Assembly: GCF_052162025.1 (NCBI RefSeq)
Contig: NZ_CP197401.1
Coordinates: 2,852,001-2,916,000 of the forward strand
DNA length: 64,000 nt
Reading direction: 5' to 3'
DNA from: Methylobacter sp015476545
GTDB taxonomy: Bacteria; Pseudomonadota; Gammaproteobacteria; Methylococcales; Methylomonadaceae
How positions within the stretch are numbered: the first letter of the stretch is position 1; every line of letters begins with the position of its first letter. A program made the translations under genes and the position numbers. The notes under the pieces were generated by a model. That model worked only from the letters and a program-made list of their open reading frames with translations, was not told the origin of the DNA and searched no databases. Of this stretch, positions 44,721 through 52,805 are shown in pieces.

Positions 44721-44820
44721 GGACATTGAATTACAAGATCCCACCAAAAAAATGACTGAATTGAAAAGCATCATCCAGTATTAATTTTGTGAGCAACTTC
44801 TCATTTCTCCAATCCCCGGA

Positions 44821-45110
44821 CATTAACCCCCACATATCTTTTGTGGGATTTAATTTAATTCAATTCAATTTAATTTAGCAAGATTTAATTTAATATTTGT
44901 TAATATATTTTTGCAAGAGCGATACGGAATCAGGCTTAGCACTGGTATATAACCCTGTTTTTGTTACGCATTATCGCAAAAACTGCCTCTAAAGTATTAG
45001 TAGGATAATTTCCTTTTTAATCGCAGTGAGCATATAACATCAGGAAGTGAGAGAGGTCCCCATCATTCCATTGCAGGGCATATATAATATTAAAAAAGTA
45101 TTTTCTACTA
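44821..45110. other. AT-rich intergenic spacer
   Basis: This stretch between an orphan leader and peptide gene B has a low-complexity run of TTTAATTTAATTCAATTCAA-like units near 44848-44902. No gene or RNA was identified. Confidence 0.5.
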
Positions 45111-45153
45111 AAAAAATTGAGAACGCCCTATGCCTTTCTGAAAGTATAGGGCG
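45111..45153 (-). terminator. Terminator of peptide gene B
   Basis: On the minus strand, CGCCCTATACTTT pairs with AAAGGCATAGGGCG (one mismatch); a T-run follows after seven bases. It lies about 34 bases after the stop of gene B. Confidence 0.75.
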
Positions 45154-45186
45154 CTCCTAATCATAATCTAAACGGAATCGCTTGGA

Positions 45187-45462
45187 TTATAAGGAAACTT
45201 GTAAACCAAGCCCCAGACTGACAGATGTAGCTAATTGCAGATCTACAGCCGGCAACAAGGCATCAACTGCTCCGACGACTGAGCCAAGAAGACCGTCTAC
45301 CAGGGTAAGAGTGTTACCCACTAATGCGTCCAGCCCCAAAAGAGCACCAGCTGAAACATTGTCCATCTGAGCATCAGTTAAAGTCACAGGCTCGGCAGAA
45401 GCCAAACCTGTTGCAGTTAAAAGAACACCCGCCGCTAATGTTTTCATCAGTTTGCTTTTCAT
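45187..45462 (-). CDS. Small exported peptide B (LTDAQMDNVSAG family)
   Basis: This 91-residue paralogue has signal MKSKLMKTLAAGVLLTATG then ASA, the box LTDAQMDNVSAG, and tail ALLGLDALVGNTLTLVDG, SVVGAVDALLPAVDLQ, ending LGLQVSL. It differs from copy C (47710-47985) at only three residues, and more from copy A in the last 30 residues. The tail has alternating small and hydrophobic residues suitable for membrane insertion or self-assembly. Function unknown. Leader repeat 4 lies upstream. Confidence 0.75.
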   Translation of the reverse strand: MKSKLMKTLAAGVLLTATGLASAEPVTLTDAQMDNVSAGALLGLDALVGNTLTLVDGLLGSVVGAVDALLPAVDLQLATSVSLGLGLQVSL

Positions 45463-45590
45463 AATTAATTATCTCTATTTTTTGTATTATTAACATAACC
45501 CACTCTGAACCTATCAGGACGGGATTTACTTGCTACAGTGTTTTGAAGCATTTCCAAAACACTTGGCAAATTCCTTATATAACCAAGAAA
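45463..45590 (-). promoter_or_regulatory. Leader repeat 4, upstream of peptide gene B
   Basis: It is nearly identical to leader repeat 5 and has the distal hairpin AGTGTTTTG...CAAAACACT (45537-45563) and the CCCACTC...GGACGGG element. It is directly adjacent to the gene B start, in the same relation as repeats 1 and 5. Confidence 0.6.
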
Positions 45591-45691
45591 TTGAGCCTCG
45601 CAACCGCATCGAAAAAGTCGTACAAGATCTATCCAAAGATGAATTGCTCATTTTCTTGATCGCGACGCATAAAATTCCATTTTTAATTTAA
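45530..45691 (+). pseudogene. Possible decayed coding fragment opposite the leader
   Basis: On the plus strand a frame runs through the distal half of leader repeat 4 and beyond, reading FEAFPKHLANSLYNQEIE and later LSKDELLIFLIATHK before a TAA. The orphan leaders at 44396 and 44614 read related peptides (PKHLANSLHAQEIE, SKYLAISMHTLDIE, and LLIFLITGH) broken by stops. This suggests a repeated gene fragment in decay. No start codon or family was identified. Confidence 0.3.
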
Positions 45692-45880
45692 ACTACTCTC
45701 AACTTTCTCTTAAGCTTCACTTAAGTTTAATTTACACCGCCCCACCACCTATTTCCGTGAAATCGATCGCATTTTTAATAACACCCCCCACTCAAAATAG
45801 AGACGCACTGCACATTTCTCACATATTTTTGAAATCTCGCATTGACAGATAACATATGCTGAACTACCGGTTGCCAAAAA

Positions 45881-45918
45881 TTAACAAGATTATCAATGTC
45901 ATATGATAATCTTGTTAA
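45881..45918. repeat. Perfect 15-bp inverted repeat
   Basis: TTAACAAGATTATCA (45881-45895) and its exact complement (45904-45918) flank an 8-base spacer. No T-run follows, and no gene end is close, so an operator or a remnant of a mobile element end is possible. Confidence 0.5.
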
Positions 45919-46136
45919 AGTCGCCTCCTGGCTCCGATAAAACTTCAAATTGTGAATCAAGGACAGTTTTAAAACTGGTTTGGGAACATCTCTAACATAA
46001 ATAGTTAGAGATGTATTCATATTGGGCTTAACTGATGTTTCGCACGAATCGATCTCTGTGCTGTTTTAATGTTACTGCGGCCGTGTAGGGGCGAATTTAC
46101 TTGTGCCCCTTGCGGGTATTCGCACTACCTATATAT

Positions 46137-47447
46137 CTAGCCCGGATATTTCATCAGCTCCATGAAACCGTCCCTAGGAGCACCAGGCGACCAGAAACGA
46201 CTGATATTTTTGGGAGGTGAAGTTCAAGGGACTGTTTTCAGGGTTGATTGCCGATCTTCAGGCACAGCTCCCCCTTACCCCATTGTTTATCGCGTGCCGG
46301 GTACAGCACTGAGCGAGCGCTAATTAGGGCACAGGCGCTGGCAGACAGATCGAAACAAGGATTGGAAGGGATAATGACTGCTCAGCAGCAGCCGAATACG
46401 GCGGGTATTGCGGATGACTACGGCGCCGATCTTAAACAGTTTCAGACGGATGGTGGCACAGGTGGCCTGCGCCAGTTCGGTGTTTTTCAGGGCAGTCCGG
46501 CGGAGGGCCTCGATCAGCGTATAGGCCAGCGTCGACAGCAGCAGACGGAACTGGTTCGGCCACCACAGGCTGCAGCTGGTTCGGTCGGCAAACAAATCCA
46601 GTTGCTGCTCTTTAATCCGGTTTTCCATCTCGCCTCGGGCACAGTAGACTTGTTCGTAAAGCGTTTGCGCCTCGCCGGCCAGATTGGTCACGACATAGCG
46701 CGGGTTGCTGCCTTGGCTCATATGTTCGGCTTTGAGGATGACCCGGCGCCGGCATCGCCAGGTAGCGGCTTTATAGTGCAGATCGGTAAACACGCGTTGT
46801 TTCTGTTGTGTTGCTTCATATTGTGTCCGGGCTTGCTCAATCCAGAGCTGGCTCAAACGCTTCAAACGCCGGTTTTTGGCCAGGCCGACGATATAGCGAA
46901 CGTCCTTGCGCTCGCACCAGTTCAGCATCCGGTGCCGACAAAAGCCGCTGTCGCCGCGGAAGGTGATCTGAACGTCCGGCCAAGCCTGGCGCAGGCGCTT
47001 GACCAGCAAGGCCAGAATCGCCCAGCTATGCTTGGCTCCGTCTATGTTACTGGGGCGTAAATAGCTGACCAGGCACTGATCACCGCAGAAGACATACAGG
47101 GGCAGAAAACAGTAGTGCCGGTAATAGCCATGGAAAAAACGCCCTTGCTGTGCGCCGTGCACCGGATCATCGGTGGCGTCGAAATCCAGTATCAAGGACT
47201 TGGGCGGCGTCTCATAGGAGGCGAAGCTGTTGATCAATGGTTCTTAACAACAGCACTCCACCATCACTGGTGATGGCTCCGCCGCTGAATTGGGCTTGTA
47301 TTTTGCGGCGTTTAAAAGCAGGAAAATCTATTTGAGCTGCGGTACAATTTGGCACGGGCAAATCCTTGTTCAAATTCAATCTAAGCAACTGAATTTTATC
47401 GAACTCTACGGGATTTGCCCGTTCTTTTCATGAAATATCCGGGCTAG
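46137..47447 (-). mobile_element. IS1380-family insertion sequence, internally deleted
   Basis: The 1311-base element has perfect 18-bp terminal inverted repeats, CTAGCCCGGATATTTCAT at 46137-46154 and its complement at 47430-47447. It contains a broken IS1380-type transposase. It sits inside a palindromic sequence: GTAGGGGCGAATTTAC at its left side and an inverted relative (GTAAATTCGCATCTAC) at its right. No clear target-site duplication was seen. Confidence 0.85.
46320..47355 (-). pseudogene. IS1380-family transposase, internal deletion with frameshift
   Basis: The N-terminal part (GTG at 47355) reads AQFSGGAITSDGGVLLLRTI and stops at 47212. A second frame continues from there with the rest of the protein: SLILDFDATDDPVHG (first Asp), FRGDSGFCR (second Asp) and YCARGEMENRIKEQQLDL (Glu). 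Members of this family are usually about 430-470 residues; here roughly 100 or more residues between the two parts are missing and the frames do not match. The element is probably not self-mobile. Confidence 0.85.
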
Positions 47448-47643
47448 GGTTTCCCGGTCGAATAGCCCAAAGTGCACGTAAATTCGCATCTACGCGCATA
47501 TTGGGCCGATCGGCTACCTTTTCTTCATGAGGCCTAAGCTGAATTGGGATTATATTAAGATCGGAGAGCGGCAGGCGTTCATGTCATCCTATTGTTGGAT
47601 GCATACGATGCATGGAAAGGTCTTTCAGCAGAATAGAAATGAG

Positions 47644-47674
47644 AAAAGCCCTATGCCTTTGGAAGGCATAGGGC
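47644..47674 (-). terminator. Terminator of peptide gene C
   Basis: A perfect 12-bp stem GCCCTATGCCTT/AAGGCATAGGGC with a 3-base loop lies 35 bases after the gene C stop and is followed on the minus strand by TTTT. Confidence 0.8.
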
Positions 47675-47709
47675 GTTCCATTACCTTAATATAAACGGAA
47701 TCGCTTGGA

Positions 47710-47985
47710 TTATAAGGAAACTTGTAAACCAAGCCCCAGACTGACAGATGTAGCTAATTGCAGATTTACAGCCGGCAACAAGGCATCAACTGCTCCGACG
47801 ACTGAACCAAGAAGACCGTCTACCAGGGTAAGAGTGCTACCCACCAATGCGTCCAGCCCCAAAAGAGCACCAGCTGAAACATTGTCCATCTGAGCATCAG
47901 TCAAAGTCACAGGCTCGGCAGAAGCAAAACCTGTTGCAGTTAAAAGAACACCCGCCGCCAATGTTTTCATCAGTTTGCTTTTCAT
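47710..47985 (-). CDS. Small exported peptide C (LTDAQMDNVSAG family)
   Basis: This 91-residue paralogue is nearly identical to copy B: same signal MKSKLMKTLAAGVLLTATG, same LTDAQMDNVSAG box, and tail changes only N/S and D/N at single sites (plus L/F in the signal). It is separated from copy B by the IS1380 element. Leader, coding region and terminator are all duplicated, so the whole cassette was copied recently. Function unknown. Confidence 0.75.
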   Translation of the reverse strand: MKSKLMKTLAAGVLLTATGFASAEPVTLTDAQMDNVSAGALLGLDALVGSTLTLVDGLLGSVVGAVDALLPAVNLQLATSVSLGLGLQVSL

Positions 47986-48105
47986 AATTAATTATCTCTA
48001 TTTTTTGTATTATTAACATAACCCACTCTGAGCCTATCAGGATGGGGTTTACTTGCTACAGTGTTTTGAAGCATTTCCAAAACACTTGGCAAATTCTTGA
48101 CGCAG
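47986..48105 (-). promoter_or_regulatory. Leader repeat 5, upstream of peptide gene C
   Basis: It contains the distal hairpin AGTGTTTTG (48060-48068)/CAAAACACT (48078-48086) with the loop AAGCATTTC, and CCCACTC...GGATGGG closer to the gene. Similarity to leader 4 stops abruptly near 48100. Confidence 0.6.
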
Positions 48106-48667
48106 CTGCTACAACTGAAACACAAGTTGACGCACAATAATCAATTTCTTACTGAAATTAGTTGCCGGTGCAGTTGAAGATTGGGCAGTATCCGAAGCTC
48201 TCTAGGAAAAAGTAACTATCGTAGAAATTCAGTCATTTCCACTTGTTCATGAGGCATCCTTATGTTCGGGCCACTCCCTGTCCTTTGTCATCGCCATCTT
48301 AAGGCCGCAGAATTTAATATCATCGATATGATTTTAAGATTAACTTAAGACTAATCGAATTCATTGGTCTACTCAACATGGACGTAGGCGTTAATTATTT
48401 ATTTTGTGATGTTCGTCACAGTTTTTAGCAAAAAATAACTATTCTCTGCCTCCATGCGGGCTGGCATTTCCGAAAAACTCTCTAAAGTGACACTGGAATC
48501 AAAACCAGACTCGCCACTTGTCTTCCGTTCAAATGCTGTGGGTTGATTACCGGTTCACCGACCATAGATAACCGCGCTTTTGCATGACCAGCGCATCATC
48601 AATATTCGTCGAGGTATCTAGCGTGTGTCCTTTTTAATTTGGCATTAACCAACGCTGTTATTCCGCA
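48106..48667. other. Decayed intergenic region
   Basis: No intact gene was found. Two short minus-strand frames look like relics: near 48240-48320, a fragment reading IDDIKFCGLKMAMTKDREWP, and near 48548-48615, TNIDDALVMQKRGYLWSVNR before a stop. Neither has a recognisable family or start. Confidence 0.4.
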
Positions 48668-48940
48668 TCATTTGTGAAGACGAGCGAGCGGATAATGCCC
48701 AAATCGGGCTCTCTCGGCCAAGCGGGACAAAAGTTCCTGAAACGGGTCGGAATTGTCCCTCCTCGCAATGATATAGCTGAAGGGTTACTTATAGGAGGGA
48801 AGCGTCCAGCGGACCGCTTCAAACAGAGACCTGAGATCATCTTCCGTAACCGGTCGGTTCGAGAAGGCGTATGGACTCCAGCGTGCTGCTATAAATAAAT
48901 TCGTGAACAGAATAATCAGCCGAGGCTTTTTATCAGACAT
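48668..48940 (-). pseudogene. Nitroreductase-family pseudogene fragment
   Basis: From an ATG at 48940, the minus strand reads ARWSPYAFSNRPVTEDDLRS and FEAVRWTLPSY, matching the N-terminus of FMN nitroreductases. It then hits a stop where NEQPW is expected and continues in the same frame as PFSYIIARRDNSDPFQELLS until a stop at 48668. About two thirds of the expected protein is absent. It is a clear relic, not a functional gene. Confidence 0.7.
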
Positions 48941-49093
48941 AATGGTTTCTCCAAATTCTGAACCGCATTAAGCAATGGGGCCGATTGCAATGTTTTTTAT
49001 AAGGGCGACACTCTTTGATGCGCTATAGAGCGGGCTATAGCTTGAGTCTGCTTGACCATATCCCATAGTTTTGGCCGATAAATCATACAAGCT

Positions 49094-49453
49094 CTATTTC
49101 GACTGGGAGGCTGCCAGTTGCCGGTGATACTCAGCCATCTTACGGCTATCTTCCGCAGCCTTTTCAAAATCGCGAACCATAGCTTCTGCGCGAGTATTGA
49201 GATCCAGAATCTGCTTGCCGTAAACATAGGGCCGGGACCTGTACTGCGTCAGCATCCGCCGCTCCTCTTCGGCATCAGCATCCATCATCCGGGCCACTTC
49301 CTCATAATGCTTGGCTAACCGCAGATGGGCCTCCCGGGAGTCCGCTGTCTGTACCTCATAGGCCCAATCATGGGCATGAATCTCAGGGCCGGAAGCACAA
49401 CCCGTCAATAAGGCGGTTGAGACCCCAAGTACAATCGATTTCAAGACCTTCAT
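49094..49453 (-). CDS. Small helical lipoprotein
   Basis: The 119-residue protein has a lipobox signal (MKVLKSIVLGVSTALLTGC, Cys at 19), followed by a charged, mostly helical region with a long coiled coil (HLRLAKHYEEVARMMDADAE). It is predicted to be anchored in an outer or inner membrane leaflet. The ATG at 49453 follows GGAGG; a longer frame from 49477 is less likely. No family with known function was recognised. Confidence 0.78.
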   Translation of the reverse strand: MKVLKSIVLGVSTALLTGCASGPEIHAHDWAYEVQTADSREAHLRLAKHYEEVARMMDADAEEERRMLTQYRSRPYVYGKQILDLNTRAEAMVRDFEKAAEDSRKMAEYHRQLAASQSK

Positions 49454-49524
49454 ACAATCCTCCAATACTGTCATCAATCAATTTTTATTGTTGACCAGCT
49501 TTTATCCAAAATAACTCCCGTCCT

Positions 49525-50070
49525 TTATCCATTGTTTTCCTGGCTACCCATCCACGAATCCGGCGTCTTCGGCAAACGCCCCAAATCATCAATGACCTGC
49601 ACCGAATGAGGTTCAGCATCCGCCCATTGCCACAGCACCAGGTTATGGTTATCCGCCGAACAACCGGGCGCAAAACTGCGCACCCGAATGCCGGCGATGC
49701 CGCAGGCCTGCAGTCGGTCGGCCAACAGCCAGGTCGGGGGCTCCAGGTTTTGAAAGGCCAGATCCTCCCAAGCGCAGTTTAGCGGGCAATTGATGAACTG
49801 CTGTATTTTGTGGTCGTTCAGATCGGCGATATCGGCGCAGTCAACCCGGTATGCCACCAGTGTCATGGGCTGGGGCTTGAACGGGAAACCTTGTTGCGCC
49901 TCCATCCAGGCGGTGGTAGGGTCTAATGAGGTGTAAAGTGCGCTGTTGCCGGGCCGGTTGAAACGCCCGCCGTGCCTTTTAGCACCTTCCCCTGACAGGG
50001 GCGTGTAGGCCCACATCGGATGATGGGCGCGATAGACTATGCCGGTGAATCGACTGGTGGGGAGCTTCAA
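49525..50070 (-). CDS. RES-domain toxin
   Basis: This 181-residue protein has the RES fold motifs GIVYRAHHP, GGRFNRPGNSALYTSLD and AWMEAQQGF, with the Arg and Glu of the conserved set. RES toxins degrade NAD+. It overlaps its antitoxin by 4 bases and is downstream of it, as in other RES-Xre modules. It is intact by length. Confidence 0.9.
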   Translation of the reverse strand: MKLPTSRFTGIVYRAHHPMWAYTPLSGEGAKRHGGRFNRPGNSALYTSLDPTTAWMEAQQGFPFKPQPMTLVAYRVDCADIADLNDHKIQQFINCPLNCAWEDLAFQNLEPPTWLLADRLQACGIAGIRVRSFAPGCSADNHNLVLWQWADAEPHSVQVIDDLGRLPKTPDSWMGSQENNG

Positions 50071-50432
50071 GCGTAGCCGCCGTCGGCAATGCGGGAGAGA
50101 TAGGCTTTAACGGCGGACGCGCGGCCTTCCTTGACGAGATCCTCGGCCGTTTTATCGCCGAACGAGGGCAGCGGCTGAGAGCGAAACCAGGCGAAGGCGC
50201 GGCCGGCTCCGCCGGACCATTCCGCTACGCGATTGATGATTTCGACGGTATCCCGCAGCCGGGCCTGTGTCGCTTTGCTCTTGACCCGAGTACTCTTGGA
50301 AACGGAATCGCGCGATAGTCCCGTCACCTCGGCAAGGTCATGCTGCGTAATATGAAGAACCTTGGCCAGCGAATTCGCGGCCACATAGCCTTCGTCATTA
50401 ATAACCTCATGTAAAAAATCCACGTTTGCCAT
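50067..50432 (-). CDS. Xre/MbcA/ParS-type antitoxin
   Basis: This 121-residue protein has an N-terminal helix-turn-helix-like region (VLHITQHDLAEVTGLSRDSV) and a C-terminal toxin-binding domain (GRAFAWFRSQPLPSFGDKTA, then VKAYLSRIADGGYA). ATG at 50432 follows GAGG; an in-frame GTG lies at 50444. It likely neutralises the RES toxin and represses its own operon. The first two domains are the usual pattern of this antitoxin class. Confidence 0.9.
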   Translation of the reverse strand: MANVDFLHEVINDEGYVAANSLAKVLHITQHDLAEVTGLSRDSVSKSTRVKSKATQARLRDTVEIINRVAEWSGGAGRAFAWFRSQPLPSFGDKTAEDLVKEGRASAVKAYLSRIADGGYA

Positions 50433-50710
50433 AAAATGCCTCACTGTTTGACCGTCATATCGGCTTTATTATAGGGCGTTATCTGATAATCTAAAGATGC
50501 AGATCAAAAAAATCAATATATAGTCAATTGCCGCCTTATCCATTCATTCGACAAAACCGGTAATAGGCTATAATCCGGCCCGTTCCGCCCGATGAACAGG
50601 CGCATCGGTTTCGAAAGCTACCGCAAGCCCGTCATTCATGGCAGAACGACTTGAGTTTACGGCGTCCCAAATGCCTGGGAAGCCGATTCTTTGATAATAA
50701 AACTAAATTG

Positions 50711-52366
50711 ATGGATAAACCTATGCAACCAAGTTTACCTAAAACCGGTTTGGCAGGCTTAACGGAAAACTGGCGCCATGATCTGGCGGCCGGTTTCCTG
50801 GTTTTTTTACTGGCCTTGCCGCTGTGCCTGGGCATTTCACTGGCCTCCGGCTTTCCGCCGGCCGCCGGCATTATCTCCGCCATGGTTGGCGGCCTTCTGG
50901 TATCGCGGATCAATGGTTCGCATCTGACCATCAATGGCCCTGCCGCCGGCTTGATCGTGGTGCTGTACAGCGCCGTGCAGACGCTGGGAGAAGGCGATGC
51001 AATGGCCGGTTACCGCTATACGCTGGGTGCAATCGTCATCGCCAGCGTCCTGCAAGTGCTACTGGGCGTCTATCGAGCCGGACAGTTGAGCTCGTTTTTC
51101 CCGACTTCCGTCGTGCACGGCATGCTGGCCGCGATCGGCCTGATCATCATCGCCAAGCAAAGCCATGTCCTGCTGGGCGTCAACCTGGAATTCGGCAGTA
51201 TTCTTTCGACTATTGCCCAAATTCCGCACAGCATGCTCTACCCCAATCATGCAGTCGCCTTTATCGGCCTGAGCGGACTGGCGATTCTGATCGTCTGGCC
51301 GCTGCTCAAGCATCCGACGTTAAAGAAAATACCGGCGCCGCTGGTCGTGCTGATAACCGGCATGGGCCTGGGGCAATTTTTCGGCCTGCAGCATGAGCAC
51401 ATCCATGCTTTCTTTCTGGACAAAACCTATCTGGCCAATCACGAACATCTGATTCAGCCGCAATTTCTAGTCGATATTCCCGACCAGTTTACCTCCCTCT
51501 TCTATTTCCCGGACTTTTCCAAGGCCATGACCATTGAATTCTGGGAAGCCGTCGTAGGCATCTGCCTGATAGCCAGCCTTGAGACGCTGCTGGTCACCAG
51601 CGCCGTGGACAAACTCGACCCGTACAACCGCACCAGCGATTTCGACCGTGATCTGGCCGCCGTCGGCATGGGCAATGTGATCGCCGGCTTGCTGGGCGGC
51701 CTGCCGATGATCGCCGAGATCGTGCGCAGCTCGGCCAATATCGAAAGCGGCGCTCGAACCGGTTGGGCCAATTTCTTCCATGGCCTGATTTTCCTGGCGT
51801 TTATCCTGCTGTTCCCGCATGTCATCCATAACATCCCACTGGCGACACTGGCGGCGTTATTGGTCTATACCGGCTATCGTCTGGCATCGCCCAAGACCTT
51901 CCAGCATGTCCTGTCTGTCGGCGTGGAACAACTATTCCTGTTCGTCATCACGATTATCGGCGTGCTGGCAACGGATTTGCTGATCGGCGTGGCGCTCGGC
52001 ATAGCCGCCAAGCTGGCGATTCAGGCCATGCGCGGCGTCTGGCTGGATAATATGTTCCGCATTTATTTTGAAATTCACCGGCCCGACCGGCAAACCATTG
52101 TCGTCAAATTATTGGGCTCGGCGCTGTTTTCAAATTTTCTGCCGTTAAAAAAGGCGTTGGCCGAGCTTGAAGGCGGCAAAACGCTGGTGTTCGATTTTTC
52201 AAACGGCTATCTGATCGATCATACCGTCATGGAATTCATCGATGACTTCAGCCGGGATTACGAAGCGCAAGGCGGCGAATGCCTGCAAGTCGGCCATGCC
52301 CTGGAAAAATTCTCCGATCATAAATTAGCGGCCCGCCTGATGACCGCTGATGACAGATTAAAGTAA
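50711..52366 (+). CDS. SulP-family anion transporter with STAS domain
   Basis: This membrane protein of about 551 residues has 10-12 helices. It has the SulP N-terminal signature HDLAAGFLVFLLALPLCLGI, the transport domain motif NGPAAGLIVVLY, and GLLGGLPMIAEIVRSSANI. The C-terminal STAS domain starts near residue 450. SulP proteins move sulfate, bicarbonate or chloride; the specificity here is unknown. ATG at 50711 has no good ribosome-binding site; 50723 has a GGAT element and may be the true start. It is not adjacent to a carbonic anhydrase. Confidence 0.9.
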   Translation: MDKPMQPSLPKTGLAGLTENWRHDLAAGFLVFLLALPLCLGISLASGFPPAAGIISAMVGGLLVSRINGSHLTINGPAAGLIVVLYSAVQTLGEGDAMAGYRYTLGAIVIASVLQVLLGVYRAGQLSSFFPTSVVHGMLAAIGLIIIAKQSHVLLGVNLEFGSILSTIAQIPHSMLYPNHAVAFIGLSGLAILIVWPLLKHPTLKKIPAPLVVLITGMGLGQFFGLQHEHIHAFFLDKTYLANHEHLIQPQFLVDIPDQFTSLFYFPDFSKAMTIEFWEAVVGICLIASLETLLVTSAVDKLDPYNRTSDFDRDLAAVGMGNVIAGLLGGLPMIAEIVRSSANIESGARTGWANFFHGLIFLAFILLFPHVIHNIPLATLAALLVYTGYRLASPKTFQHVLSVGVEQLFLFVITIIGVLATDLLIGVALGIAAKLAIQAMRGVWLDNMFRIYFEIHRPDRQTIVVKLLGSALFSNFLPLKKALAELEGGKTLVFDFSNGYLIDHTVMEFIDDFSRDYEAQGGECLQVGHALEKFSDHKLAARLMTADDRLK

Positions 52367-52420
52367 AGCTCGTTAAAGGTTGGGCAAGCTTTCTCGCCGC
52401 CTGCCACAACATTTACTCCA

Positions 52421-52458
52421 GGACAGAAGCGGAAGCTGATAAGCAGCCGCTTCTGTCC
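52421..52458. terminator. Inverted repeat after the SulP gene
   Basis: A 12-bp perfect stem GGACAGAAGCGG / CCGCTTCTGTCC encloses a 14-base loop, 54 bases after the SulP stop. It lacks a T-run, so it may be a terminator of weak type or a repeat. Confidence 0.5.
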
Positions 52459-52530
52459 CCGACTTGCCTAAGCACCAGCCACTTATCGCCTGATCAATCA
52501 TTAAATTCTCAACAGACTATAAGCATCCAT

Positions 52531-52805
52531 GACGTAATGTCATTCCTGAATGACTGAAGCATCGCTATAGGCTTTCCCGCCGCTACCCGTTCACTTACTT
52601 TTCAGGCTGAACCTCATAAAATCAGGTCCTTCCTTAGATAAAAATCAGGGTTTCACCCGATTTCCATACTGTACCTCTACCGTATAGAGTCAATCCGCAG
52701 TCCGCTATTTAATAATTTTTTAAGGTGTTGTTGCATGCGAAAGCGACTGGTTCAAGGTTGCTTTCAGGCGGCGATCATTCATTTAATTTAATAGTAGGAG
52801 ATGTC
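52531..52805 (+). promoter_or_regulatory. Duplicated leader of the multicopper oxidase, copy 1
   Basis: This region is clearly similar to 60876-61141 upstream of the second oxidase. It includes the conserved run GCATCGCTATAGGCTTTCCC and an imperfect palindrome AATCAGGGTTTCACCCGATT at 52643-52662, present in both copies. The symmetric element lies about 150 bases upstream of each start, where a regulator could bind. Exact promoter boxes are not assigned. Confidence 0.6.

Noticed and set aside
44821..44910. Tandem TTTAATT-like run as a replication origin or iteron array
   Set aside because: Units are irregular and no replication gene or DnaA boxes are nearby; simple AT-rich spacer is more likely.
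45775..46020. 81-codon minus-strand frame near the IS
   Set aside because: It covers the perfect inverted repeat and AT-rich DNA, lacks a ribosome-binding site, and has no recognisable domain.
43868..47985. Peptide array as a CRISPR-like or tandem repeat locus
   Set aside because: Repeats are 110-base leaders and 276-base genes at irregular distances (hundreds to thousands of bases), without spacer regularity or cas genes.
48674..48898. 74-codon plus-strand frame at 48674
   Set aside because: It is antisense to the nitroreductase relic, which explains the sequence better.
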